A stretch of 61,926 bases of DNA, taken from contig JAEWKH010000157.1 in assembly GCA_023386155.1 (NCBI GenBank), forward strand, positions 1 through 61,926, read 5' to 3'. The notes below the pieces were generated by a model that did no database searches, was not told the DNA's origin, and saw only the letters and a program-made list of their open reading frames with translations. Position numbers and translations under genes: made by a program. Shown here piece by piece: positions 53,422 through 61,926 of the stretch. Origin of the DNA: Pseudomonadota bacterium (GTDB lineage: Bacteria; Pseudomonadota; Alphaproteobacteria; Rhizobiales; Beijerinckiaceae). Within the stretch, counting starts at the first letter, position 1. Every line of letters starts with the position of its first letter.

Positions 53422-54717
53422 TCAATCCTCGTGGATGAGGCTGTGGTGCTTGGTGTCCTTCATGCGCAGGTAGACGATGAGGGACAGGCCGATCATGACG
53501 GTGACATAGATGAAGAAGCCGTCTTCGTGGCCGATCTGCTTGAACCAGAGCGCCACGTATTCCGCCGTTCCGCCGAACACCGTGTTGGCGATGGCATAGG
53601 GCAGCGCGACGCCGAGCGCCCGGATATGGGCCGGGAACATCTCGGCCTTCACCACCGCGTTGATGGAGGTGTAGCCGGTCACGATCACGAGGGCTCCCAG
53701 GGCCAGGGCGAAGGCCGTGACGGGGTTCTGGGTTCCGGCCAGCGTCGAGAAGATCAGGTAGGTGAACAGCACGCCGAGCACGCCGAAGCCCACCATGATC
53801 GGCTTGCGGCCGATGCGGTCCGACAGCGCGCCGGCCGCCGGCTGGATCACCATGAACACGAACAAGGCCGCCGCCGTGATCTGGCTCGCCGTCTCCCGGG
53901 AGAAGCCCGAGGTGTTGACGAGGAACTTCTGGAGATAGGTGGTGTAGGCGTAGAAGGCGAGCGTGCCGCCGGCGGTGAGCGCGATCACCGTGAAGGCCTC
54001 GCGGGGGTACTTGGTGAAGAGGGCGAGGCCGCTGGAGCGCGGCGCGGCGCTGTCCTTCGCGTTCTTGAAGGATTCCGTCTCGGCGAGGCCGCGCCGGAGA
54101 TAGAACACGATCACGGCGAGCACGCCCCCGATGGCGAACGGGATGCGCCAGCCCCAGGCCTCGAGACCCTGCTCGGGCATGACCTGCTGCAGGACCAGCA
54201 GCACGGCGAGCGCGAGAAGCTGGCCGGAGATCAGGGTCACGTACTGGAAGCTGGAGAAGAAGCCGCGGCGGCTCTTGCCGGCCATCTCGCTGAGGTAGGT
54301 GGCGCTGGCGCCGTACTCGCCGCCCACGCTGATGCCCTGGAGCAGGCGTGCCAGGACCAGGACGACGGGAGCGAAGACCCCGATGCTGTCATAGCCCGGC
54401 GTGACGGCGATCATCAGCGAGCCCGTGCACATGAGCGTCACCGAGAGGGTGAGGCCCGCCTTGCGGCCCTTGCGGTCCGCATAGATGCCCATGATCCAGG
54501 CCCCGATGGGGCGCATGAGGAAGCCGACCGCGAAGACGGCGGCGGCGTTCAGGAGCTGGGCGGTCTGGTCGCCCTTGGGAAAGAAGATCGGCGCGAAATA
54601 GAGGGTGAAGGCGGAGTAGACGTACCAGTCGTACCACTCGACCATATTGCCGGCCGATCCGCCGAGGATCGACTTCAGTCGACCCTTCTGGCCGGCGACA
54701 CTGTTTTTCATCAACAT
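53422..54717 (-). CDS. MFS transporter, metabolite:H+ symporter (KgtP/ProP-like)
   Basis: A 431-residue inner-membrane transporter with about 12 membrane segments. The MHS family signatures are present: GNMVEWYDWYVYSAF at the N-terminus, GIYADRKGRKAGL in loop 2-3, RLLQGISVGGEYGAS in helix 4-5, and ALSDRIGRKP in loop 8-9. Relatives carry alpha-ketoglutarate, citrate, proline/betaine or shikimate; the substrate is open. Start at 54717 or the ATG six bases on. It stands alone between rpsA and the isomerase gene. Confidence 0.92.
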   Translation of the reverse strand: MLMKNSVAGQKGRLKSILGGSAGNMVEWYDWYVYSAFTLYFAPIFFPKGDQTAQLLNAAAVFAVGFLMRPIGAWIMGIYADRKGRKAGLTLSVTLMCTGSLMIAVTPGYDSIGVFAPVVLVLARLLQGISVGGEYGASATYLSEMAGKSRRGFFSSFQYVTLISGQLLALAVLLVLQQVMPEQGLEAWGWRIPFAIGGVLAVIVFYLRRGLAETESFKNAKDSAAPRSSGLALFTKYPREAFTVIALTAGGTLAFYAYTTYLQKFLVNTSGFSRETASQITAAALFVFMVIQPAAGALSDRIGRKPIMVGFGVLGVLFTYLIFSTLAGTQNPVTAFALALGALVIVTGYTSINAVVKAEMFPAHIRALGVALPYAIANTVFGGTAEYVALWFKQIGHEDGFFIYVTVMIGLSLIVYLRMKDTKHHSLIHED

Positions 54718-54873
54718 AGGCGACTCGTTTTCCAACGGGGGCACGCGCCCCGGAACGAGGGAGCGCATGGCTTGGCGAAAAGGATGGAAGGATTGTCGGA
54801 AGGGCGGCAGCGATTGGCGTCCCGCTGCAGCCTTATGAAATTTCGCCCCGCATAAAGGCAGCCTGCCCCTCGG

Positions 54874-55503
54874 TCAAACCGGCCAGTCCGAGCGTCTCGC
54901 CTGGGCGACGGCCCAGCCGAGGGCCTGTTCGAGCCGGTCGTTGCCCCAGAACATCTCCCCGTCCTCGGTGAAGAAGGTCGGCGCCCCGAAGAGGCCGCGG
55001 GACCGGACCTCGTCGCCCATCCGGCGCAGGCGCATCTTGTTGCAATCGGTCTGCGCCTCGGCGATCACGCCCTCGGCCTCCAGCCCCATCCCGGTCAGGA
55101 TCCCGGTCAGCACCGCCGGATCGGCGATGTCCCGGCACTCGCCGAACTCGGCCGTGTAGACGGCCTTCGTGAACGTGGGCGTCCAGCCCGGCTCGATGCC
55201 CAGGAGGGCGATGCGGGCGGCCAGGAGCCCGTTCTGGGGAAAGGTCTTGGGCCGGTAGAAGGGCAGCCCGAACCGGGCCGCCTCCCGCTCCATGTCGCGC
55301 CACATGTAGCGCCCCTTGAACGGATTGAGCGCGAAGGGCGAGGTGTCCAGGCCCTGCGCCTTGAACACGGGCCCGAGCAGGAACGGCCGCCACAGCAGCA
55401 CCACGCCGGCCTCCGCTGCGGCCTGTTCGACGCGCAGGGCGGCGAGATAGGAATAGGTGGAGGCGAACTCGTACCAGAATTCGAGCTGCGGCTGGCGGAT
55501 CAT
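54874..55503 (-). CDS. 2-hydroxychromene-2-carboxylate isomerase-like, DsbA-fold protein
   Basis: A 209-residue kappa-class GST/DsbA-fold protein. The N-terminus QLEFWYEFASTYSYLAALR has serine where thioredoxins have the CxxC cysteines, as in HCCA isomerases. FGAPTFFTEDGEMFWGNDRLE is the conserved C-terminal motif. Family members use glutathione to isomerise naphthalene-pathway intermediates, but most homologues in Rhizobiales have no known substrate. It lies in no aromatic gene cluster here. Confidence 0.88.
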   Translation of the reverse strand: MIRQPQLEFWYEFASTYSYLAALRVEQAAAEAGVVLLWRPFLLGPVFKAQGLDTSPFALNPFKGRYMWRDMEREAARFGLPFYRPKTFPQNGLLAARIALLGIEPGWTPTFTKAVYTAEFGECRDIADPAVLTGILTGMGLEAEGVIAEAQTDCNKMRLRRMGDEVRSRGLFGAPTFFTEDGEMFWGNDRLEQALGWAVAQARRSDWPV

Positions 55504-55730
55504 GAGCGTCTCTCGGTCCCGGCCGGTCCCATGGCAAGGCGATGCCCCCTGCGGGCCGGCGTCATTGTCCCAGGGACGGGCCTACTCCATTCCCTGAGGT
55601 TATGGCAGCCCCCCGGACTTCCGGGCAGGAATGCGACGGAGGCATACCGCCCGATCCCGGCAAAAGTGGCTTCCCCTTTTTCGCCCGATGTTCTAAGTCG
55701 CGAGAACCCTCATCAACGGAACCCTTTGCT

Positions 55731-56963
55731 ATGGCTGAGAAGCGCGTGAACAAGGTCGTGCTCGCCTATTCCGGCGGCCTCGACACCTCCATCATCCTCA
55801 AGTGGCTGCAGACCACCTATGGCTGCGAGGTGGTGACCTTCACCGCCGACCTCGGCCAGGGCGAGGAGCTGGAGCCGGCGCGCAAGAAGGCCGAGCTTCT
55901 CGGCATCAAGCCGGAGAACATCTTCATCGAGGACCTGCGCGACGAGTTCGTGCGCGACTACGTGTTCCCGATGTTCCGCGCCAATGCGCAGTACGAGGGC
56001 CTCTACCTGCTCGGCACCTCCATCGCGCGGCCGCTGATCGCCAAGAAGCAGATCGAGATCGCCGAGAAGGTCGGCGCCGACGCGGTCGCCCACGGGGCCA
56101 CCGGCAAGGGCAACGACCAGGGGCGCTTCGAGCTCGGCTATTACGCCCTCAAGCCTGACGTGACCGTGATCGCCCCCTGGCGCGAATGGGACCTGCGCTC
56201 CCGCGAGCAGCTCATCGCCTTCGCCGAGCAGCACCAGATCCCGATCGCCAAGGACAAGCGCGGCGAGGCTCCGTTCTCCGTCGACGCCAACCTCCTGCAC
56301 GCCTCCTCCGAGGGCAAGGTGCTGGAAGACCCGGCCATGGAAGTGCCGGACTACGTCTATTCGCGCACCGACGGTCCCGAGAGCGCGCCCGACAAGCCGA
56401 CGGTGATCACCATCACGTTCGAGAAGGGCGACCCGGTCGCCATCGACGGCAGGAAGCTCGGCCCGGCCGACCTGCTGGCGAAGCTCAACGAGCTCGGGAA
56501 GATCAACGGCATCGGCCGCCTCGACCTCGTCGAGAACCGCTTCGTCGGCATGAAGAGCCGCGGCATGTACGAGACGCCCGGTGGCACGATCCTTCACCTC
56601 GCCCATCGCGGCATCGAGTCGATCACCCTCGACCGCGGCGCGGCCCACCTGAAGGACGAGCTGATGCCGAAATACGCCGAGCTCATCTATAACGGCTTCT
56701 GGTTCTCGCCGGAGCGCGAGATGCTCCAGGCGCTGATCGACAAGAGCCAGGAATTCGTCACCGGCGACGTGGCGCTGAAGCTCTACAAGGGCGGCGTCCA
56801 CCTCATCGGCCGCACCAGCCCCTACACCCTCTACGACCAGGACCTGGTCACCTTCGAGGAAGGCGCCGTCGCCTACGACCACCGCGACGCCGCCGGCTTC
56901 ATCAAGCTCAACGCGCTTCGCCTGCGCACGCTCGCCCAGCGCAAGAAGAAGCTGGGGCTGTAA
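55731..56963 (+). CDS. argG: Argininosuccinate synthase
   Basis: A 410-residue ATP-dependent enzyme joining citrulline and aspartate in arginine synthesis. VVLAYSGGLDTSIILKWL is the pyrophosphatase loop; GATGKGNDQGRFE and the citrulline-binding SPYTLYDQDLVTFEEG stretch (in part YTLYDQDLVTF) are present. Start at 55731 (MAEKRVNKVV) matches the family N-terminus. It stands alone with a strong terminator. Confidence 0.98.
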   Translation: MAEKRVNKVVLAYSGGLDTSIILKWLQTTYGCEVVTFTADLGQGEELEPARKKAELLGIKPENIFIEDLRDEFVRDYVFPMFRANAQYEGLYLLGTSIARPLIAKKQIEIAEKVGADAVAHGATGKGNDQGRFELGYYALKPDVTVIAPWREWDLRSREQLIAFAEQHQIPIAKDKRGEAPFSVDANLLHASSEGKVLEDPAMEVPDYVYSRTDGPESAPDKPTVITITFEKGDPVAIDGRKLGPADLLAKLNELGKINGIGRLDLVENRFVGMKSRGMYETPGGTILHLAHRGIESITLDRGAAHLKDELMPKYAELIYNGFWFSPEREMLQALIDKSQEFVTGDVALKLYKGGVHLIGRTSPYTLYDQDLVTFEEGAVAYDHRDAAGFIKLNALRLRTLAQRKKKLGL

Positions 56964-56991
56964 GAGAGCTCTCTGCTCCTGACTCTGCGAG

Positions 56992-57020
56992 ATGCCCGGC
57001 CTCTGAGCCGGGCATTTTTA
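56992..57020 (+). terminator. Rho-independent terminator of argG
   Basis: Stem ATGCCCGGC/GCCGGGCAT (56992-57000, 57007-57015), 6-base loop, followed by a T-rich tail. Confidence 0.93.
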
Positions 57021-57187
57021 TTTCATGATTGAAGACAGCGGCAGTTTCACAAGGTCGGGGAAGATGCCTCTACGCAAACCTGCCTTTCACTGGGGTTAGA
57101 ACCAGCCTCGTCGTATCTCAGAAAGTGCTTCACTCTCGGTTGTCACTGTATTTATAATGATATATTATAAAATAACTCATCTGCTTG

Positions 57188-57649
57188 ATGCCCTTCGTCA
57201 TGATCTACCCTGCTCCACTTCGTGCTTGGTTCATTTTGATCCCCTGCCTCTTGGCCGGCTGCACAACACCGCCCGCACTTCAGTTAAGCGCTAATGATAT
57301 GAAGTCGGAAAACGTCCGGCTTCTCATCGCAAAGGAAGTGCTCAATACATGGGTCTTCGGATCGATCTCGGTCGTCAAAGCCAAGATCATCAACGCGAGG
57401 ATCAGCGCCCCGGAGATTGATTCCACGGGTTCAGGCGAGCCGATCACCAGATATTGTGTGAACGCTTACATCGAGAATCCACTCTTCCCTCTTCATCGTG
57501 CTGTCTCGTCCAAAGTGCGTGTCCTCAGGAAGGATGGGAAAGCCATAACGATTTCTCGCGAGCGCGCTGATGCTCATTGCGATGGAACAGACTTCGAACC
57601 GTTTCCAGAAATTGAGAGGCTGAGCCTCCAGCGCTATGAGCAATCCTGA
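57188..57649 (+). CDS. Hypothetical lipoprotein
   Basis: A 153-residue protein with a lipoprotein signal: a short N-terminus, hydrophobic AWFILIPCLLAGC and the lipobox cysteine in LAGCTT. The mature part contains LIAKEVLNTWV, a RYCVNAYIE strand and ADAHCDG. No family recognised. The preceding 60 bases are very AT-rich (57119-57180), and codon use is less GC-biased than in argG. It looks distantly related to the next gene, which begins 2 bases after its stop. An ATG at 57200 is an alternative start. Confidence 0.7.
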   Translation: MPFVMIYPAPLRAWFILIPCLLAGCTTPPALQLSANDMKSENVRLLIAKEVLNTWVFGSISVVKAKIINARISAPEIDSTGSGEPITRYCVNAYIENPLFPLHRAVSSKVRVLRKDGKAITISRERADAHCDGTDFEPFPEIERLSLQRYEQS

Positions 57650-57651
57650 AA

Positions 57652-58203
57652 ATGCTATCCTTGCCCTATCGTACATCGACCATTCTCATTCACGTCTGCA
57701 TCCTCATGGGATTCTTCATCCTGGCAAGCGGTCGATCCGCCATTGGTCAGGCCGGATCAGCCTCGGCCGAACACCGGCTGCTGCCCGCCGATTACCGCAT
57801 GAGGATCGCGCGGGAGATGGTCGTCGATTATGTCGGCGAGACAACCGGCCCCGCGACTATCTCGAGCGTCCGGTATTGGGACGGGCTGTTCGGGGGCAAG
57901 GGCGCGACGGTCATGGTGCGCTATCCGGTCAAGGGCCGGAGCTTTCTCGGGATGCAGGGCGAGGATGTGACCCGCTGCGTCACCGTCGAGTTCACGCAAG
58001 GGGATAACGGCGCCAACATGCGGATGTCCCGCAGTCGGAGGGACGGCGAACTCTGTGGAGGCTACGAGCAAACGACACCTTTTGTCGAACTCACCCGTTT
58101 TCGGGACAAGGTCCAGGCATGTCGGGCGAAGGGCGAGGAGCGTTGTTTGCTCTCCACGACACTGCCGGAAGCGAAAGCGCGCAAGCTCATGAACCAGCGC
58201 TGA
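57652..58203 (+). CDS. Hypothetical secreted protein
   Basis: A 183-residue protein with a Sec signal peptide (TILIHVCILMGFFILASG). The mature part has RIAREMVVDYVGE, TRCVTVEFTQ and GELCGGYEQTTPFVELTRF, which align in order with the upstream lipoprotein (LIAKEV, RYCVNAYI, DAHCDGTDFEPFPEIERL). Two of its cysteines match, hinting at a shared disulfide. The function is unknown. Near-zero spacing from the upstream gene suggests co-expression. Confidence 0.72.
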   Translation: MLSLPYRTSTILIHVCILMGFFILASGRSAIGQAGSASAEHRLLPADYRMRIAREMVVDYVGETTGPATISSVRYWDGLFGGKGATVMVRYPVKGRSFLGMQGEDVTRCVTVEFTQGDNGANMRMSRSRRDGELCGGYEQTTPFVELTRFRDKVQACRAKGEERCLLSTTLPEAKARKLMNQR

Positions 58204-58261
58204 CCGGGTCAGTAAGGCTCTTCTTCACCGCAATCCAGACGAACTAACCTCGTCTCAAGGT

Positions 58262-58795
58262 TTAAAGCCGGATCCTCGAGACAAGCGGCGCCCCGTCGGG
58301 CCGCGACACCACGAACCACAGGCTGTTGAACTCGGTCTTCTCGATGGTGACGGGCTGCGGATAGCCCCAGGCCTTCAGAAGGGTCGGGATCGTGTCGGAA
58401 TGGCCGACCACGAGAACCGCCCCCTGCCCGTCATGGGCCTTGAGGCGCTCCGTCAGGGCTTTCAGGTCGTCCTTGGCCACCACCTCGGGCTTCAGGCCGA
58501 GAGCGCGGGCCAAGGGCTCCGCCGTCTGCTGCGCGCGGGCGTACTGGCTCACATAGATGGCCCGCACGCCGGCCTCCCTGAGAGCGGATGCCAGCGCCTC
58601 CGCGCGCCGGGCGCCGGTTTCGTTGAGGGGCGGATCGCCGTCCATCATGCCGCCGGTGGGAGTCTGCTCGGCATGGCGAAGCAGGATGATGGTCTGCTGC
58701 GCCAGACTGGGGGCGATCAGGCCGCCCGTGACCAGCATGGCCAACGAGATGGTGCACAGGATACGGGAGAGGGAGCAAGGTAACGCGCGCATCAT
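58262..58795 (-). CDS. Periplasmic histidine phosphatase family protein
   Basis: A 177-residue protein. After a signal peptide (MMRALPCSLSRILCTISLAM, cleavage near SLAQ) comes the catalytic motif IILLRHAEQT, then VSQYARAQQTAEPLARAL and the second catalytic histidine in VVGHSDTIPTLL. Exported members dephosphorylate small molecules or sugar phosphates; the substrate is unknown. GGGGAAG precedes the start at 58795. Confidence 0.88.
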   Translation of the reverse strand: MMRALPCSLSRILCTISLAMLVTGGLIAPSLAQQTIILLRHAEQTPTGGMMDGDPPLNETGARRAEALASALREAGVRAIYVSQYARAQQTAEPLARALGLKPEVVAKDDLKALTERLKAHDGQGAVLVVGHSDTIPTLLKAWGYPQPVTIEKTEFNSLWFVVSRPDGAPLVSRIRL

Positions 58796-58929
58796 GGTCT
58801 TCCCCGCAAGAGAGAGTTTCGCCGACGCAACCGAACGCTGTCCTATGGGAAGACTATAACCCGAATTCACGGGCTTGTCGCGGATGGCCCGAGACCGCAA
58901 TCGGCCCGGCGGGCCGATGCCTCACCCCG

Positions 58930-61200
58930 TCATATGGCAAGCGCGGCGGAGGCCAACCCGTCGCCCGCATCGGCCAGCGGAATGTCCATCACGCACACGA
59001 CGCCGGTGGGCGCGTAGATCAGCTGAACTTCGCCCCCGATGTCGGTTGCCAGGCTGCGCTCGATCAGTCGCGTGCCGAAGCCGCGGCGGGTCGGAACGGC
59101 CACGGGCGGACCGCCCCGTTCCTCCCACCGGAGCATGAGGCGCGGCGCATCGCCCGGCATGCGCGTCCAGGTGATGACGACGCATCCCGATGGGGTGGAG
59201 AGCGCGCCATATTTCGCGGCATTCGTCGCGAGTTCATGGATCGCCATCGCTATGGCGAGGGCCGTCCTCGGGATGAGTCGGAGGCGCTCGCCCTCGATCT
59301 CGAAATGCTTGGTCTTCTGCCGCAGATAGGGCTCGACGACCTCGTCGATGATCTCCCGGAGCTCCGCGCCTTCCCAGTTCTCGCGCGTGAGCACGTCATG
59401 GGCGCGGGCCAGGGCGAACAGGCGATCCTCGAAGGCCTGGAGCTTGGGGCGGTTCTCCTCGGTCAGCTGACGCAGGCTTTGGGCGGCCATCGACTGGACG
59501 ATGGTGAGCGTGTTCTTCACCCGGTGGTTCAGCTCGTTGATGAGAAGCTCGCGATGCTCGTCCCATTCCTTGCGCTCGTGAATGTCCACGCTGACGCCGA
59601 ACCATTTCTCGATGCTGCCGTCCGGCCCCGCATGCGGCAGCGCCCGGAAGGTGTGCCAGCGGTACTCCCCGTCCCAACGGCGGTAGCGCACCTCGCCCTC
59701 GTAGACCTCGCCCGTTTCGCGGCAATGCTGCCAATAGGGCAGGATGCGCAGCGCATCCTCGGGGTGCATGGCGTTCGCCCATCCGTCACCCACAGCCTCT
59801 TCGGCGGTCTGGCCGGTGAACTCGTGCCAGCGCTCGTTCAGGAAAATGCTCTGACCGGTTCCCGAACACACCCAGACGAGCGCCGGCGCCACATTGGTGA
59901 CGGTCCTGAACTCCGCCGCGCTTTCGCGCAGGCGCTCCTCCACCTGCTTGCGCTCGGTGATGTCGAGCACGGAGCCCACATAACCGAGGAAGGTACCGTC
60001 GCTGCTGAAGCGCGGCGCCGCGGCATCGATGGACCAGCGATAGGTACCGTCCGCGCGGCGTATCCGATATTCCAGCTGAAACGGCTCCCGCTTGCGATTG
60101 GCCGCCCGGAACGTCTCGTCCGACCAGTCCCGATCCTCCGGATGGACCGCCTCCAGCCAGCCGAACCCCAGGCCGGTCTCCGGGCTCTGCCCGGTGAACT
60201 CGTACCAGGAGCGGGACAGGTAGGAGCAGGTCCCGTCCTGTTCGGTGACCCACACCATCATGGGGGCATTGTCGGCGAGATTGCGGAACCGGGCCTCGCT
60301 CTCGCGCAGGCTCTCCTCGGCCTGGACACGCTCGGTGACGTCGTAGCCCTCGGCGAAAATGCCCGTGACCTTGCCCTCACGGTCGGTGATCGGCTGGTAG
60401 ACGAGATCCACGAAACGGGTCTCGGCATGGCTTTCCGGCTGCCGCTGAAGCCCGACCCGAAGGTTGCGTCCGACGAATGGCCTGCCCGTGGTGTAGACGT
60501 TGTCGAGCAGTTCGAAGAATCCCTGCCCTTCAAGCTCGGGCAAAACGTCCCGGACCGGTTTGCCCAGGATGTCGCGGCGGTGGCCCACGAGCTGGAGGTA
60601 GGCGTCATTGGCCAGTTCGAAGACATGGTCGCGCCCGTTCAGCATCGCCATGAAGCCCGGTGCCTGCTGGAAAAGCTCGCGCAGCCGGTCCTGCTCGGCC
60701 TTCAGGGCCGCGCGGGACCTGACCTCCTGCGTGGTCTCCGTGCAGGCGCAGAACATCCCGGCAATGCCGCCCGTCTCATCGCGGACGGGCGAATAGGAGA
60801 AGGTGTACCAGGTGTCTTCCGGGTAGCCGTGACGTTCCATCACGAGATGCAGGTTCTCGTGATAGGTCGCCTCCCCGGCGAGCGCCTTGGTGACCAGCGG
60901 CTCGATGTCGGACCAGATCTCGGACCACACGTCCCGGAACGGCAATCCCAGGGCATGCGGGTGCTTCGCGCCGAAGATGGGCCGGTAGCCGTCGTTGTAC
61001 AGGAAGGCGAGGCGCGGCCCCCAGGCGACGAACATGGGAAACTTCGAGGTGAGCATCAGGCTCACCACGGTCCGAAGGCTCTGCGGCCACCCGTCCGGCG
61101 GGCCGAGGGGCGACGTGGTCCAGTCGTGGCCGCGCATGAGCGCGCCCATCTCGCCCCCCCCGCTCAGGAAGTCGAGACTGGGAACGAACTTATGCTGCAT
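58930..61200 (-). CDS. Multi-PAS HWE-family sensor histidine kinase
   Basis: A 756-residue soluble kinase with no membrane segment. Four PAS-type modules run from about residue 20 to 540 (for example WGPRLAFLYNDGYRPIFG, ELANDAYLQLVGHRR, SYLSRSWYEFTGQSPE and FLNERWHEFTGQTAEE). The kinase core is HWE type: phospho-acceptor His559 in NELNHRVKNTLTIVQSMA, N-box HELATNAAKYGAL and the WEERGG element. No response regulator gene is adjacent. HWE kinases often sense light or redox and feed the general stress response; LOV cysteine motif NCRFLQ is not seen, so the signal is unknown. Confidence 0.9.
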   Translation of the reverse strand: MQHKFVPSLDFLSGGGEMGALMRGHDWTTSPLGPPDGWPQSLRTVVSLMLTSKFPMFVAWGPRLAFLYNDGYRPIFGAKHPHALGLPFRDVWSEIWSDIEPLVTKALAGEATYHENLHLVMERHGYPEDTWYTFSYSPVRDETGGIAGMFCACTETTQEVRSRAALKAEQDRLRELFQQAPGFMAMLNGRDHVFELANDAYLQLVGHRRDILGKPVRDVLPELEGQGFFELLDNVYTTGRPFVGRNLRVGLQRQPESHAETRFVDLVYQPITDREGKVTGIFAEGYDVTERVQAEESLRESEARFRNLADNAPMMVWVTEQDGTCSYLSRSWYEFTGQSPETGLGFGWLEAVHPEDRDWSDETFRAANRKREPFQLEYRIRRADGTYRWSIDAAAPRFSSDGTFLGYVGSVLDITERKQVEERLRESAAEFRTVTNVAPALVWVCSGTGQSIFLNERWHEFTGQTAEEAVGDGWANAMHPEDALRILPYWQHCRETGEVYEGEVRYRRWDGEYRWHTFRALPHAGPDGSIEKWFGVSVDIHERKEWDEHRELLINELNHRVKNTLTIVQSMAAQSLRQLTEENRPKLQAFEDRLFALARAHDVLTRENWEGAELREIIDEVVEPYLRQKTKHFEIEGERLRLIPRTALAIAMAIHELATNAAKYGALSTPSGCVVITWTRMPGDAPRLMLRWEERGGPPVAVPTRRGFGTRLIERSLATDIGGEVQLIYAPTGVVCVMDIPLADAGDGLASAALAI

Positions 61201-61515
61201 CGCGGGCGCCTGTTCGGGATGGTTTCGTCTTCCATCGAGGAAGCCGGCCCGGGCTGTCGGGGCGCCGGAAGCCGGCGAAGGCAGCCGGGATTTCGCCAGA
61301 GCCACGCGCCTGGATCTTGGCCGCCATGGAGGCTGTAAACGCAAGCGTGCCCGGAAGGTTCAAATGTGCTCTGGCCGACATGCCGACTTTCAAGGCAGAG
61401 GATGCCTGCCATTCGAGGCAACGCTACGATAGTTCTTAAGGCGACGCTACGTGACTTCAATGGTCCATGGGGTGGCCGGCGGCCGGCCATCCCGCTCCGG
61501 TGAAGCTGCGCCACT

Positions 61516-61550
61516 CCCTCTCCCGGGCGGGAGAGGGTCGGGGTGAGGGC
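61516..61550. repeat. Dispersed hairpin element
   Basis: Stem CCCTCTCCCG/CGGGAGAGGG (61516-61525, 61528-61537) followed by TCGGGGTGAGGGC. I recall this unit, with its GGGTCGGGGTGAGGG tail, between genes in many high-GC proteobacteria. Confidence 0.7.
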
Positions 61551-61626
61551 ACGCCGATGCCGGAGAGAATGGTGTCCGTGCCGCCCCGCGACCCTCATCC
61601 TGCGATGCGAGGCACAGGCGTCCTTC

Positions 61627-61743
61627 CCTCCCCCTTGTGGGGAGGGGTGGCTGCGCAAGCAGCCGGGGTGGGGGTGTCGGCGCCACGCTGGTCCAGTCCA
61701 GCGCCCACACCCCCACCTCCACCTGCTCCCCACAAGGGGGAGG
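61627..61743. repeat. Long inverted-repeat element
   Basis: Perfect 18-base arms CCTCCCCCTTGTGGGGAG (61627-61644) and its complement (61726-61743), with imperfect inner pairing (GGGGTGGGGGTGTCGGCGC against GCGCCCACACCCCCACC). The whole 117 bases could fold as one long stem. Confidence 0.8.
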
Positions 61744-61771
61744 AGAGCTTTTCGGCCCGCCTGCGAATAAT

Positions 61772-61815
61772 GTTCTCACTTTGTTCTTGACAGGCAGGAC
61801 AAGCTCGGCTATATC
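61772..61815 (+). promoter_or_regulatory. SOS (LexA) box with a rightward promoter
   Basis: GTTC-TCACTTT-GTTC (61772-61786) matches the alphaproteobacterial LexA box GTTC-N7-GTTC. Directly after it come TTGACA (61787-61792), a 17-base spacer and TATATC (61810-61815), a near-consensus sigma-70 promoter. The controlled gene must begin beyond the right edge; 110 bases of leader are visible without a convincing start. Confidence 0.75.
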
Positions 61816-61926
61816 GTTGCCTGTCCCCGCCCGGCGAGGGGCGCGCTCGCGAGGCGTCGCAGATGTCGGGGTGGGGATGCGGTCCTGCCGGACGGTGCAC
61901 GCAGCCGTCCGGGCAGGAGGCCCTTG

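Larger units (their letters stand above)
61201..61771. other. Gene-free stretch rich in palindromic repeats
   Basis: No frame here resembles a gene. The first 250 bases should hold the promoter of the HWE kinase. The rest is made of two GC-rich dispersed elements. Confidence 0.6.

Noticed and set aside
55542..55730. N-terminal extension of ArgG
   Set aside because: The family N-terminus begins at the ATG at 55731, and the extension has no conserved features.

Overview
This window reads as chromosomal DNA of a high-GC alphaproteobacterium of the order Rhizobiales (Hyphomicrobiales), most likely Methylobacteriaceae and Microvirga-like. That placement is inferred from gene content, not from a search. 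The clues are chvI/chvG followed by a minimal hprK, a mannose-type EIIA and HPr; a DivL-type kinase with tyrosine in the H-box; a TsaE-phosphotransferase fusion followed by a MurU-like gene and addB-addA; trxA, folC, accD and trpA in the usual alphaproteobacterial neighbourhood; and an AccD lacking most zinc-finger cysteines. I saw no tRNA, rRNA, CRISPR array, insertion sequence or prophage.

Bases 1-21.7 kb form an accessory island for catabolism of a sugar or sugar derivative. It holds a MalK/MalF/MalG/binding-protein ABC importer (1-6.2 kb), four Gfo/Idh/MocA oxidoreductases, and a compact minus-strand operon (7.8-15.2 kb) downstream of a TetR gene. That operon encodes a nitrate/taurine/thiamine-precursor type ABC importer, an enolase-superfamily enzyme, a Gfo/Idh/MocA oxidoreductase, a DUF993 protein and a xylose-isomerase-like TIM barrel. 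The last block (16-21.6 kb) has an FAD-linked 2-hydroxyacid dehydrogenase, a DHDPS-family aldolase/dehydratase, a FadR-type GntR regulator and an arabinonate-type sugar-acid dehydratase. TTGTNTGNCAA-like sites occur in front of most of these units, so the GntR protein may control the whole island. A 27-codon stump of a gluconolactonase (SMP-30) gene at 1859-1942 records a past deletion.

Bases 21.8-29.4 kb hold pckA, chvI-chvG-hprK, a mannose-type EIIA, HPr and ahcY, linking central carbon flux, envelope sensing and the regulatory PTS. ahcY has a 20-base perfect-arm palindrome in its leader.

Bases 29.5-41.7 kb are a core block on the plus strand: divL (with a full CtrA box and clustered GANTC sites upstream), tsaE-amgK fusion, murU-like gene, addB, addA and trxA.

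Bases 41.8-53.1 kb are a minus-strand core block: rpsA, a small unknown gene, sppA, ihfB, a LapA-domain gene, an ornithine-cyclodeaminase-like gene, trpF, trpB, trpA, accD and folC. A plus-strand AAA ATPase gene is inserted between trpB and trpA.

Bases 53.4-61.9 kb are mixed: an MHS-type MFS transporter, a DsbA-fold isomerase, argG, two tandem divergent secreted proteins, a periplasmic histidine phosphatase and a multi-PAS HWE sensor kinase. The right edge carries an alphaproteobacterial SOS box on a good promoter firing rightward, so a DNA-damage gene probably starts just beyond the window.
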